The notes below the pieces were generated by a model that had not been told where the DNA came from, searched no databases, and worked only from the letters and a program-made list of their open reading frames with translations. This document shows, piece by piece, positions 11,494 through 21,806 of a stretch of DNA of 64,000 nucleotides. Within the stretch, counting starts at the first letter, position 1. Every line of letters begins with the position of its first letter. A program made the position numbers and the translations under genes. The DNA comes from Exophiala sp. HKRS030 (taxonomy: Eukaryota; Ascomycota; Eurotiomycetes; Chaetothyriales; Herpotrichiellaceae): positions 248,001 through 312,000 of the forward strand of contig JAHWDD010000014.1 of assembly GCA_023897205.1 (NCBI GenBank). Direction: 5' to 3'.

Positions 11494-13775
11494 TAGACAA
11501 TGAGTGAGGTCAAGGAATTACCGCGTTCAACCAACCCACGCAGGGCAGGCTGAACGAGATAGCCTTGAGGTGTTGTTAGTTAAGGGGAGCTAACCGAACC
11601 AAAAGAGGGCTGACTTCAGGCTGTGACGACCGTCCAGATGGCCAGATCCGGTGTTGGGATGTGGCGATATCAATGTCCCTCAGCACAGGTAGATGGTGGT
11701 CGAGAGTGGTGACCGCCAGCGACTTGCGAAATTCCGAAAAGGTGGATCCGTGGGGAAGGAAGGGACGGCCAGAGGCGAAGAAAACATAAGCGTTCAGCCG
11801 AGGAGTAAGAACAGAGATGCCCAGATCTACGGCAGAGTCGATATTGAAAGCTGGGAGTGAAGGGTAAAGATGGATTCGAGGAAGAAGAGGATAAGTGACA
11901 GATGATCTTGTTGACGCCGACAATGTTGCAAGCGAAGAGGAGGAGCCAGTTGGCGAAGGAAAGAATTGGTGACTCGCAGTGTGTTGTGATTCAAAATGGG
12001 AATAATGCCGCTAGAGGTGGGAAAATGATGCCCAATGCCCAGTGCCCAATGCACCCCCAACTTTGGCAGCAGATTTCAAGGTCCGGATACCGCTGCGTGG
12101 GAGTGGCAGGCGGTGGGAGCGGCACCAGTGTGGGTAAATGACTCGCCTGGAAGGCCTAGTAAGTGTACGCACGGCAAGGGAGCAGCCCTAAGCTTGACCC
12201 TAAACCGGACCCAAAACTCGCACTGTAACTGAGGTGCTTAGTGGGGTCGACGTCAAAGCCTTTTAAGTGTTTCTTCCGACTCGTGTCGTATGTATCCGAA
12301 TGGATCTTCTTTGTATTTGTACTCTCGCAAACCAAGAAATATATTCTCCGAACAGTCGGCGATGATGTGAAATAACAACCGTAGTGCTGACGATCAGTAC
12401 GCAGATGTACCGAAAACCTCAGCGACGATCTCGACGTTACTGTTGATGATGTTGGTGAAGGCTATGGTGATGATGAAGCAGAGTTAGGTTCCTCCGCCCA
12501 ATGTTAGTCCTGATCAAAGATGTCCGAACGATGTGGTGAGTTCTTTGCCGGTATGGACCTGTCGAACCGAGACACTGTCTTTCCTCGTTCCGGCTATCAA
12601 GTCCCACGCCGTATGTGGCTCACACCAAGGGCGAGACAATATCTCAAGCCTCAACCGTGTCCGAGAAATGAACAGCGTTCCACCAAGTAGTCAGTCTAGC
12701 TGTCCCGAGATCTTATCCGGTCTGGATATAGATCTTGGGGCTCAAAGATATCTTACACCTCTGCCCTGGAAGGGGTGTCGAAGAGGGAAAGAGTCATAAA
12801 GCTGTGTGCTGGCGGCAGAAACGACTGTCACCACAACAATGTGCAGGAGTCTTGGGCTACCTCAGGTGTCGCCGTGTGACACAAGAGGGCCGAGCGGACA
12901 TGCGGAGGGATCTGTAAGGGGTTGGGACAGGTAAGCGCTTCTTGCGCACTGTTTTTCTTTGGCTGAATTGCGTTCTGGGTGTATGAGACATTGAGGCCTC
13001 CTCTGCAGGGAGAGACGAATGTGCAGTGTCCAGGAGGAACATGCACAGATGTGCAGATCCAGAGGCAAGCCAAAAGTGCTCCGCAGGTAATGCTTCATGC
13101 ACGCAAGAAGAGTGTCTACATTGGACTTGGCCGCAATAGAAGCGACTTTGGTCGGGACTTTGGATCGATTGTGCTATGTGTCAATCTATATCTCGGACAT
13201 GCTGGCAACACCCGTTATATTATCTTGAATTCCCACCCCATCGGTCCCTCCCATGACTCACGGCCACTACCATGCCGCCATCGACAATGATGGTGAGATA
13301 ATTTAACGAGTCCTCAAACTTGTGCTGCAGAAGATGCCCAGGCTGCAAGTCCGGGCCAGTTCGTCCCTCGTACCGCGTGCGAAGGTGAGGCTCTCGGTAC
13401 CTAAAATAAAAAGCGTGGCAAAGCAGACCCATATAGGCAGAGGGGCTGCCGCTACCATTTGCTGCAGGTTGGGTTGCGCGGCAATTGAGGCATCCTCAGA
13501 AATGCTGCCACGTCGGAGGGAACCAAGTGCTGCCCAACTGATTTCTCCTTGCATGACGCTAGTGTAGTGGCCCGCAGCATGCCATATTTCCCACGAACCA
13601 TGGTTTCTCCCGTGAAGCACCTCGGCCTCGCGCAGATTCCTTCTCTGGCCATCGTCGTGATTCTGAGATGTTGATGGTGATATCGCGACGCAAGTGGCGT
13701 ATTTGCTGATTGTCCATTCGAAGAGAACGCGAAAGGTCAGCATCAATCTGTCATTACCGTCTCTGGTTTTCTCGC
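11494..13775. other. Long intergenic stretch, no supported gene
   Basis: This is 2.3 kb between two minus-strand genes, so it holds the 5' region of the ubiquitin-like-domain gene and the 3' region of EMC2. Several open frames of 80-150 codons exist (for example minus strand 13303-13746 and plus strand 12979-13290), but none shows recognisable motifs, good intron structure or a biased composition typical of the neighbouring genes. Confidence 0.45.
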
Positions 13776-14729
13776 TCAGCCCAGACTTCGACTCTTGGAT
13801 CTGCTCAACAGATCTTTGGCCGCGGCCAGTTCCGACTCATTCACCCCCGGTGATCGGCGCGTAGTGCGGTCTCTTACAATGGCTTCCAGTTTGGAAGTGG
13901 CCAATTGACTCAGCCTTTGCAGTTTGTCCGGTGTCAGGTCAGGGTTGCCTTGAGCCCTGCTCGTGGCATTGGTCTGCAGGAGCTTGTCCGCAACTAATTT
14001 GAGGCCATAAAACCCTCGTAAGTAGTCGTCACAGAGCTCAATGCTTCGACTGAATCGTTTGACAGCCAGTGATAGGTGTTCCCGGCCGTCAGTGGAATCG
14101 GTTGCTGACACTCCTGCCATGTATTCCAATTCCCCGAGCCGTGCGTGCAAGTTCCAGGCATAGGGGGTGATGAGTAATGCTTCCTCGAGACAGAAAATGG
14201 CTTGTGAACTGCACCCCTGGGTCTGATACAGATCACTCAGCTCACACCAAGCTTCCATGTCTGTAGGGAAAGAGTCGACGAACTCCACAAGATCTGTTAT
14301 GGCTTCCTGTGGTCTCCCAATCGATCTTATCAAGGCAATCCTTCTCTTGAGAACAGGCACGTTCATTGGATTCTCCATCAATATCTTATTGTAATCTTCC
14401 AGTATCTTCTTGATGGCCGTCATGTCTGAAGCCACTGCTTCCTGATATAGACCCTTGAGTGCCATGACTCGCTCGTTGGTCGCCCCAAATCGTTCAGTCA
14501 GCTTCTCTACACACAAAAATGCCGACTCATCATCACCGGTCCGCAGGCAGGCATAAAGAAGTTGCTCCAGGTCGTTCCATAGTTCTGTCGAGTCGGCCGA
14601 GCTAAATATTGAGGCAGGAAAGTTCGTGCTGACTGAGGATGCTTTGGAGAGAATTGAAGTAGCTTGTTGAGCTTTTTGTAGCGCCGCAGCAGGATCAGAC
14701 GAGTAGCTGTTGGGAGTAAAAGCTGCCAT
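13776..14729 (-). CDS. EMC2: ER membrane protein complex subunit 2 (EMC2), TPR protein
   Basis: This single-exon gene encodes 317 residues. The protein is all-helical with tandem TPR-like repeats. Recognisable EMC2 stretches are LKGLYQEA, NPMNVPVLKRRIALIRSIGR, DMEAWCELSDLY and PYAWNLHARLGELEYM. EMC2 is a soluble cytosolic subunit that scaffolds the EMC, the insertase for tail-anchored and polytopic membrane proteins in the ER. No membrane segment is present, as expected. A perfect TCACGTGA palindrome lies about 255 bp upstream of the start (14983-14990). Confidence 0.93.
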   Translation of the reverse strand: MAAFTPNSYSSDPAAALQKAQQATSILSKASSVSTNFPASIFSSADSTELWNDLEQLLYACLRTGDDESAFLCVEKLTERFGATNERVMALKGLYQEAVASDMTAIKKILEDYNKILMENPMNVPVLKRRIALIRSIGRPQEAITDLVEFVDSFPTDMEAWCELSDLYQTQGCSSQAIFCLEEALLITPYAWNLHARLGELEYMAGVSATDSTDGREHLSLAVKRFSRSIELCDDYLRGFYGLKLVADKLLQTNATSRAQGNPDLTPDKLQRLSQLATSKLEAIVRDRTTRRSPGVNESELAAAKDLLSRSKSRSLG

Positions 14730-15784
14730 GTTTTAGGCCCGTTGTCTTGTCCGGTGCAGTGCAGTGCAGTTTCGTTGTAGGAGTTATGATTGTACAGTGT
14801 GCACGGCCAGTCAGTCAAGTTGTAGTCCAACAGGAGCGGACAGCGAAGGAAATGAGATAGCTGTTTAGACTAGCATCCTTGAAGAGTACTGTGTACTCAG
14901 TCTAGAGTCCGGAATACCTGAGATTGAGATGTTAATGCCGACACCAATCAGATAATCTTGCGGTGCCAAGCGCAAGCGTGACTCACGTGATTTAGTGTCC
15001 TAACCGACTGCGTACTGTTAAGGACAGCGGAGATAGCACCGTGCACATGGCCCAAGTGCAACTAAGCTTCAATAACATATTACAATACTATCATGGTTTT
15101 CCTCCATTCGCATAGGTCGGTCTAGGCCTTTACCAGATCAATCCTCAGTTTTCATGACATAGAACGCAGGCCCTGTTGAGATACGGCTGTAGGTATTGTA
15201 CGTGGGCAGAAGCTATGTGAGATGCTGACCCCAGTTTACGAAGCCTGGTTCAGTGACTATCCATACAACGAGAAGACCATGGCGAAGTGTTGACAGTATT
15301 GTTCTTGTCCGCGTTAACCTTCATCAGAATACGAGGTGTGGCGCGCTAGGATCTAGTTTTGGCCACCTTAACCTGTCTCTGCGCCTTTAATGGAAGGTTT
15401 TTAGAAAGATAAACAAGACTAAATTGGATAGGGACTTGTTCTGAGAATAAAATGCTAAAATCAACTAATTCGAGGCGCCATGCTCGCCAGTGTCTGTTGG
15501 AGAATTCCTTTCACGATCCTGCCATGGTCAGAGGCAGCAACGTGCGTCCCAAAAAGAAATGGGCTGGACGGGAAATAGGCTTCCACAAGGGATGAGGTAG
15601 CTATTGGCTATGGCAGTCTTTATTAGCCCTACTGATCCAGCTTTACACATTGCAAAACATAGTCGCACTCGCGAGAGGCAGAATACTCGTCTGGAAGATC
15701 ATTCACCAACCACGCCAGGTCCCCATCTCAACCTTCACTTCTTATCAAAAACTTGAACTTGGCGGTAGAATAGGCTTGTTCAAG
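14730..15784. other. Divergent promoter region, EMC2 / multicopper oxidase
   Basis: This 1.05-kb spacer sits between divergently transcribed genes. The frame of the oxidase is open upstream to 15650, but that stretch lacks an ATG, so it is treated as 5' UTR. No other gene is seen. Confidence 0.5.
14983..14990. promoter_or_regulatory. TCACGTGA E-box-type palindrome upstream of EMC2
   Basis: This is an exact 8-bp palindrome about 255 bp before the EMC2 start codon. CACGTG cores bind bHLH regulators of the Cbf1 or SREBP type in fungi. One copy is expected by chance in a window this size, so function is only suggested by its position. Confidence 0.3.
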
Positions 15785-17872
15785 ATGGCTCGGCACGGTT
15801 CAAGCGACCATGAAGCATACCTGTCGGATACTAAGCAGACGCAACGCTCTATCGAAAGGCCGAGAGGCCGAAAATGGGTTTATATGACCATCGGCTTCTG
15901 TCTCTTGTGGGTGGTGACGGGGATTCTGGCTCTTAACCTCTGGTTAAAACGGCCTCCAGCCAACTTTAAGCCTGAGACCCTAACTATTGGGGTGAAGACA
16001 ACTGCAGGCGGCCAGCGAAGCGACAGCCTTGTTCTAGAACCACCTGTCGCGACTTATATTCCCGGAGATAGTCTCGTTAAGGCTGAAAGATTCGTGTTGG
16101 ACTCGACTTGGGATGCCGAGGCACCCGCAACGACGCGCAACTTCTCCCTATCTTTGGAGTATGTCATATCAGATGTTGATGGCTTTAACAGGACCATGAT
16201 TGCAATCAATCACTTCTTTCCGGGGCCGGTGATCGAATGCAATGTCAACGACACGGTTCGTATCAACGTTACCAATAATCTGGCTGAGCCTACATCGATC
16301 CATTGGCATGGAATCTACCAAAGAGGCACACCCTATATGGACGGTGTGACTGGAGTCTCGCAGTGCCCGATCCCGGTGGGGGAGAGCATGTTGTATGAGT
16401 TTGTCGTAAGCGAGGAATGGGGCACTTACTGGTATCATTCGCATTATGGTTCGCAATACAACGACGGGGCGTTCGGTGCGTTTATTGTCCATTCTAGCCG
16501 TGAGCCGTACCGTGACCAGTACCAGGGCGACATGATTATCTTTCTAAGCGATTGGTACCATACCTTCTCCAACATTCTAACAGCCAAGTACCTAAACGCT
16601 ACGGGGGTTGTCTATGCACCAGTCGCGAACGGTATCGACCACGAGCCCATCCGGCCGTGCAACGAGACCGAGTGTTTTGAGAACGTTTCATCGAGCAATT
16701 ACACCCAGCCGGGTCTACCTACCTCTGTGTCTGAGCCCAAGCCAGACTCTGTCCTTCTCAACGGTCTGAACTTTTGGAACTGCTCGTCGTCATCCGGAGA
16801 GGGCTGCAAGGGAGGCCGCTTCACCGCCAGCGTGGATGAGGGCAAGACGTATCGTTTGCGGCTCATCAACAGTGGTGCATACGTAACTCAAATGTTCACC
16901 GTGGATAACCATCTTCTGCAGATTATCGAGGCAGATGGCAACGATGTCGACCAGCAATCCAGCACGTTGCGACAAGGGATCAACATTGCACCCGCGCAGC
17001 GCTATTCGGTCCTAATTAACGCAACTTCCCCGGTCGGAAACTACTACATGCGGACGAGGAATGCGCTGAACTGTTCATTCGCGCTCGAGAATTTCGCAAA
17101 TGCCCCAGGGTATACGGGCGACGCCCTGGGAGTGCTGCATTACGCGGGAGCAGACAACACGACCGCAGCGACGGCCGGAGAGCAGTACTTGTCCACCACT
17201 CAGGACTACTGTCTTGATCCTGACCCACAGGAGCTGAAACCGTACTGGGGGCCAGGGACGCTCCCGGAAGCCCAAGTCACCAACATTGTATCCTTTGGCT
17301 TCTATCAAGCCGGAGCGTCACAGCGTATCTTTGTTAACGCGACATCGTGGGTGCCGCTCCTGGGAGATGCCACGCTTCTTCAGGCACAGAGAGGTCTGAG
17401 ATCCGGCTCCCTAGTGGAGGGTGGAATCACCTACAACTACCCTCCGTCGCAGTTCGTCGTGACCATGGAGAACGCAACGTGGGCCCAGCTGGTCATTAAC
17501 AGTGGGAGTAACGATGCACACCCGTTCCACCTGCACGGGCAGTACTTCAACGTGGTCGGGACTGGCACCGGCACATGGAACAGCTCGATCGCACTCAACA
17601 CCACCAATCCACCACAGCGAGACACCGCCGTCGTCCCTCCATCCGGCTGGATCGCCATCCGCTGGTACGCCGACAATCCGGGACTGTGGCTTCTGCACTG
17701 CCATTTTTCATGGCATCTGAGCAGCGGCCTCAATATGCAGTTCGCACAAGTCAGTAGTCAGCTCGCCGCTCTTGACATCCCGTCGCCCGTCCAGAGTCTC
17801 TTGGAACACCAGTGCGCTACCATCCGGGACATCTACGGCGACGGAACTACCGTGGTGGGTATAGGGAAGTGA
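15785..17872 (+). CDS. Laccase-like multicopper oxidase with N-terminal membrane anchor
   Basis: This single-exon gene encodes 695 residues from the first ATG of the frame. A basic cytosolic head (about 30 residues, ending RPRGRK) is followed by one membrane segment (about 31-54, WVYMTIGFCLLWVVTGILAL), predicting a type II membrane protein rather than a secreted one. All four copper signatures are intact: HWHGI (from 173), YHSHYGSQYNDG (from about 217), HPFHLHG (from about 579) and HCHFSWHLSSGLNMQ (from about 638). Leu lies ten residues after the type-1 copper Cys, the axial position. Many Asn-X-Ser/Thr sites are present. Family members oxidise phenols or Fe(II) while reducing O2 to water. 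The L2 motif is intermediate between laccases and Fet3-type ferroxidases, so the substrate is open. No Ftr1-like permease gene is adjacent. Confidence 0.92.
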   Translation: MARHGSSDHEAYLSDTKQTQRSIERPRGRKWVYMTIGFCLLWVVTGILALNLWLKRPPANFKPETLTIGVKTTAGGQRSDSLVLEPPVATYIPGDSLVKAERFVLDSTWDAEAPATTRNFSLSLEYVISDVDGFNRTMIAINHFFPGPVIECNVNDTVRINVTNNLAEPTSIHWHGIYQRGTPYMDGVTGVSQCPIPVGESMLYEFVVSEEWGTYWYHSHYGSQYNDGAFGAFIVHSSREPYRDQYQGDMIIFLSDWYHTFSNILTAKYLNATGVVYAPVANGIDHEPIRPCNETECFENVSSSNYTQPGLPTSVSEPKPDSVLLNGLNFWNCSSSSGEGCKGGRFTASVDEGKTYRLRLINSGAYVTQMFTVDNHLLQIIEADGNDVDQQSSTLRQGINIAPAQRYSVLINATSPVGNYYMRTRNALNCSFALENFANAPGYTGDALGVLHYAGADNTTAATAGEQYLSTTQDYCLDPDPQELKPYWGPGTLPEAQVTNIVSFGFYQAGASQRIFVNATSWVPLLGDATLLQAQRGLRSGSLVEGGITYNYPPSQFVVTMENATWAQLVINSGSNDAHPFHLHGQYFNVVGTGTGTWNSSIALNTTNPPQRDTAVVPPSGWIAIRWYADNPGLWLLHCHFSWHLSSGLNMQFAQVSSQLAALDIPSPVQSLLEHQCATIRDIYGDGTTVVGIGK

Positions 17873-18533
17873 AGCAGATTCATCACTCATTTGAGGAAAC
17901 TTTTGTTCATTTCAAGGTCAGCATATTAATCTCGATGTTAAACTCGTGCTTGCAGTGTATCTTGGTTAATTGTTCTGTCGATATTTCGGGCGTAGATAGC
18001 GTTCGGTGTAAGTCCTCCTTTTCTGGTCCTGAGTTATGCCTCACAGCTTGGCATACGACCTTGTAGATCTGGCCTTCTCCTCCTCAAAATGGTAGATACT
18101 TCTTTACTCCGTTTCTTACATCTAGACGTACAACGTCCAAGTAATTTCGTGCTGGGGTGGTCGCGGAGGGGGAGCAAAGGCGGCATCACCCTCTTGCCCA
18201 ATCGGATAAACTTGGGCTTGGCATTGAATTATCCGTGTAGTAAATAACCTCACCATCTCGCCTCGATAAACCACATCATGACCTTTCCTCAACGAGTCCA
18301 CACGACCACATCTCTGTTCTGTACACTACACAACGACATTCACTTCAACGAGGATTACGGCCGCAGTAATGCAGTAAATGAGTTACGATGTTGATGAAAG
18401 ACATATTGCTGCTCAAATAATGTCATCTTTCTTTTCTTAGCTTGGAGTGCCGTTTGTGGAATGATGCCATCCAAAGTCTATCAGAAATTCACGACCTACT
18501 AGTTTTCCTGAGTTGTCATCAAGGTCTGTCAAC
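17873..18533. other. Intergenic, 3' of oxidase and promoter of AP-3 delta
   Basis: These 660 bp contain no supported gene. They form the 3' UTR of the oxidase and the 5' region of the next plus-strand gene. Confidence 0.5.
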
Positions 18534-21500
18534 ATGTTTGAAAAGTCGCTGGTGGACCTGATTAAAGGTCTGCGCAGCCACAAGGGCAATGAAGCGGAAT
18601 ATATTCAAAGCGCCATCAAGGAATGTCGAAGTGAGATTCGGTCACAAGATCTGGACCTGAAGGCTACAGCACTCTTGAAATTGATCTATCTGGAGATGTT
18701 CGGCTACGACATGACATGGGCTGCCTTCAACGTTTTGGAAGTCATGGCTTCGCCGAAGCTCATGCAAAAAAGAGTAGGCTATCTGGCTGCGGTTCAGAGC
18801 TTTCGACCAGAGACCGAGGTTTTAATGTTGGCTGAGAACCTGCTCAAAAAAGACCTCACCTCGCCGACGATTCCGATTCTCTCGCTACCTTTAACGACTC
18901 TTCCGCATTTTGTCACTTCTTCATTGGCCTTGTCAATTCTCACAGAGCTTCTTCCTCGATTGTCACATTCGCAGCCTGCTGTACGGAAAAAAACCATAGT
19001 TACGCTGTATAGACTAGCCCTGGTCTACCCGGAAACTCTCAGAGTTGCGTGGCCGAAGATCAAGGAGCGTCTCCTGGATGAGCAAGAAGACAGCAGCGTT
19101 ACTGCCGCCACTGTCAATGTAGTCTGTGAGCTGGGATGGCGACGGCCTCAAGATTTCCTCCCTTTGGCACCCAGATTATTTGAGCTCTTACTCGCTCAGA
19201 AGAACAATTGGATGGGAATCAAAATTATCAAACTCTTTGCTGTTCTTACGCCGCTGGAACCGCGACTTGTGAAGAAGCTGGTCCGGCCACTGACGAAGTT
19301 GATCCAAGAGACCACGGCGATGTCCCTACTATACGAATGTATTAGCGGAATCATCCAAGGTGGCATACTCGATGGTGCGGAAAGTGGAGTGGACGTGGAA
19401 GAAGTTGCTGATCTTTGCATCTCCAAGTTGAGAGGCATGATCGTCCTCGATGGCGACCCGAATTTGAAATACGTCGCACTTCTAGCCTTTAATAAAATCG
19501 TGGGCACACATCCGGCCCTTGTTTCTATGCAGCAAGACGTCATCATGGCGTGCTTGGACGACCCAGACATCTCGATCAAGATGCAAGCATTGGAACTGGT
19601 CTCCGGCATGGTCAACAGCGACAGCCTTCAAGCTGTTGTGAACAGGCTCATGAAGCAACTCGCTAGTCTGCCATCTTCTAACGATGGGAGCGGTCATTAC
19701 GATGAAGGGCAGACAGATATGGAACAGAGGCTAGTACCAGATGAAAGAGGATCCGAGAACGCACCTTTATCCGATGAATACCGACATGAAATCATTGGTA
19801 GGATCCTGGATATGTGCTCACAAAACACCTACGCAAACATCACGGATTTCGAGTGGTATATCGAGATACTTGTTCATCTTGTACGACATCTTCCAGCCGA
19901 CATGAATCAGTCTCAATCGAGGGCTATGGGTGACAATAGCAATTCTTTGGGTGCTCGAATAGGGTCCCAACTTCGCGACATTGCTATCAGGGTAAAAGAA
20001 CTTCGCCCAGAAACCACCAGAGCTGCGGAAACGCTCGTGCTCCTGTCCAACCGGGCAATTGCATATCCAAGACACGGCTCTGGGCAAAGTCAAGTCCTGC
20101 AATCCACGGCGTGGGTTTGTGGTGAATTCGCAGAGTATCTCTCGAACCCTTACGAAGTTCTCAACTCCTTGATCCACGAGTCGTCTTATGGGTTCGCTCC
20201 CAGCACGTTGGCTATTTTCATTCAAGCTCTCCCAAAGGTAGTCTCACATATCGCCATGGTTACTAATCGAGAATGGAATATCTCAAGGGGAACGACTATG
20301 TCCTTGTTACTGGCTCGGGCGACTGAATTTCTCGAGAAACTATCATCTCATCCCAATTTAGAGGTGCAGGAACGAAGTGTTGAGTTCTTGGAACTTCTCC
20401 GGCTTGCAACGGAGGCGCTCTCAGCACAAGCCAGCAACAGCATCCACGCGCCACTTCTTCTCACCTCTGCCATCCCGTCGCTTTTTGCCGGGTTGGAACT
20501 CAACCCTGTCTCCTCGCTAGCACAGAAGAAAGTGCCTCTTCCTGACGATCTTGATCTGGATGTTCCCATCAACCCAGACCTGCCATCTATCCTGCAAGCA
20601 TCACAGGTGGCGGACGAAGACGAGTCTGGTGATGATGTCTTCCACGCATTCTACCACGAGCGAGAGCTTGTTCCGGTAGCTACATCTTATCAAGCTCCTA
20701 CGGCCGCAGCATTGCTGGACGCTGCAGCAGAAAACGAACCCGTCTCCTATCAATCTGCCCCAGAATCTCCAGCCACGTTAGCCAGACGAAAAGCTGAAAG
20801 ACTTGCTCGGGCAAGAGATGATCCATTCTACATTGCCCCGGCAGATGATGCCGATCCCCGCATCCACGATATCATTAGTAGGACGAATGGCGATGAAGAA
20901 CTGGATGTTGAGTCGATTCCTATAATAGATCTGCAAATTGACCCTGCTCAAACTGCTGCAGCACATCAGACAGCAGATATACCAGAAAAGCGAACTGCCA
21001 GAAAGAAGAAGCCAGCTCGCAAATTTGTAATTGCTGCCGATGAAACTCTCGATTCAGAAGCACAAACTCCTCAAATGTCACAATCCCTATCGACTTCCAA
21101 TGCTGCCTCACACTCATCCACGCCGACAGCGAATCGGCCTCGATCTCTCAGTCCTAATGCACAACTTCGTAGCAAGACCTCTGCGCGGCCAACTCGGAGC
21201 TTGCTGACCGTTGACTCATCTACATTACAAAATTTAACACTGGAGGGAGAGTCTGCTGAAACTGAGCTGGACATTCTCCGCCGTGAAGCAGAGGAGGCCG
21301 AGATGGCACGAGCCTTACGTGAAGTCGAAAGGAAAAGACTTGAGATGCAGCGTGAAGCCGAACGTGGAAGAACCACTCTTGGTGAAGGTGTCGACGCGGA
21401 TGGCACTGTCGTTCGCAAGAAGAAAAAGAAACGGACGAAAATTTTGGATTCAGTCAGTGCAACAGATGTAGCAGATGAACCACAGCCCGATTCAGGGACA

Positions 21501-21584
21501 GTCAAGAAGAAAAAGAAGAAGAAAAGGGTCAAGCCGGCGGAGACTTCCCCAGTTGGCGATGAGCAAGAGGCTGGAGGCAATTGA
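18534..21584 (+). CDS. APL5: AP-3 adaptor complex subunit delta
   Basis: This single exon encodes 1016 residues. The frame extends seven codons upstream without ATG, so the start is the ATG at 18534 (MFEKSLVDLIKGLRSHKG). The N-terminal adaptin trunk (about 1-600) is strongly typical of delta: YIQSAIKECRSEIRSQDLDLKATALLKLIYLEMFGYDM, QKRVGYLAAVQSF and VYPETLRVAWPKIKERL. A hinge and low-complexity tail follow, with a charged coiled coil (about 910-950) and two Lys-rich clusters near the end, also usual in fungal orthologues. AP-3 carries cargo from the Golgi or endosomes directly to the vacuole. The gene is convergent with the dehydrogenase gene, leaving a 222-bp spacer. Confidence 0.95.
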   Translation: MFEKSLVDLIKGLRSHKGNEAEYIQSAIKECRSEIRSQDLDLKATALLKLIYLEMFGYDMTWAAFNVLEVMASPKLMQKRVGYLAAVQSFRPETEVLMLAENLLKKDLTSPTIPILSLPLTTLPHFVTSSLALSILTELLPRLSHSQPAVRKKTIVTLYRLALVYPETLRVAWPKIKERLLDEQEDSSVTAATVNVVCELGWRRPQDFLPLAPRLFELLLAQKNNWMGIKIIKLFAVLTPLEPRLVKKLVRPLTKLIQETTAMSLLYECISGIIQGGILDGAESGVDVEEVADLCISKLRGMIVLDGDPNLKYVALLAFNKIVGTHPALVSMQQDVIMACLDDPDISIKMQALELVSGMVNSDSLQAVVNRLMKQLASLPSSNDGSGHYDEGQTDMEQRLVPDERGSENAPLSDEYRHEIIGRILDMCSQNTYANITDFEWYIEILVHLVRHLPADMNQSQSRAMGDNSNSLGARIGSQLRDIAIRVKELRPETTRAAETLVLLSNRAIAYPRHGSGQSQVLQSTAWVCGEFAEYLSNPYEVLNSLIHESSYGFAPSTLAIFIQALPKVVSHIAMVTNREWNISRGTTMSLLLARATEFLEKLSSHPNLEVQERSVEFLELLRLATEALSAQASNSIHAPLLLTSAIPSLFAGLELNPVSSLAQKKVPLPDDLDLDVPINPDLPSILQASQVADEDESGDDVFHAFYHERELVPVATSYQAPTAAALLDAAAENEPVSYQSAPESPATLARRKAERLARARDDPFYIAPADDADPRIHDIISRTNGDEELDVESIPIIDLQIDPAQTAAAHQTADIPEKRTARKKKPARKFVIAADETLDSEAQTPQMSQSLSTSNAASHSSTPTANRPRSLSPNAQLRSKTSARPTRSLLTVDSSTLQNLTLEGESAETELDILRREAEEAEMARALREVERKRLEMQREAERGRTTLGEGVDADGTVVRKKKKKRTKILDSVSATDVADEPQPDSGTVKKKKKKKRVKPAETSPVGDEQEAGGN

Positions 21585-21806
21585 ACTTGGGTAGAAGTAT
21601 TGTTGTTGCTTTGACCAAAGGAAGCATGATATTTATCAACACGCGGCAGCATCTAAGGCAAGCAGCGACGACAATTCTACCTTTCCGAGATTGATATCAA
21701 CCCGATTTTCCAAAGCCTGATCCGAATCACAATTTTTATAAAACACACTCTTCTTGGCTTGAGCTCTTCGGGAGGACCTCCTCGCTCTTGTGGCTTTGCC
21801 AACTTC

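Noticed and set aside
13303..13746. 147-codon minus-strand frame between the ubiquitin-like gene and EMC2
   Set aside because: No domain, no codon-bias support and no convincing start context; could be a chance frame in EMC2 3' DNA.
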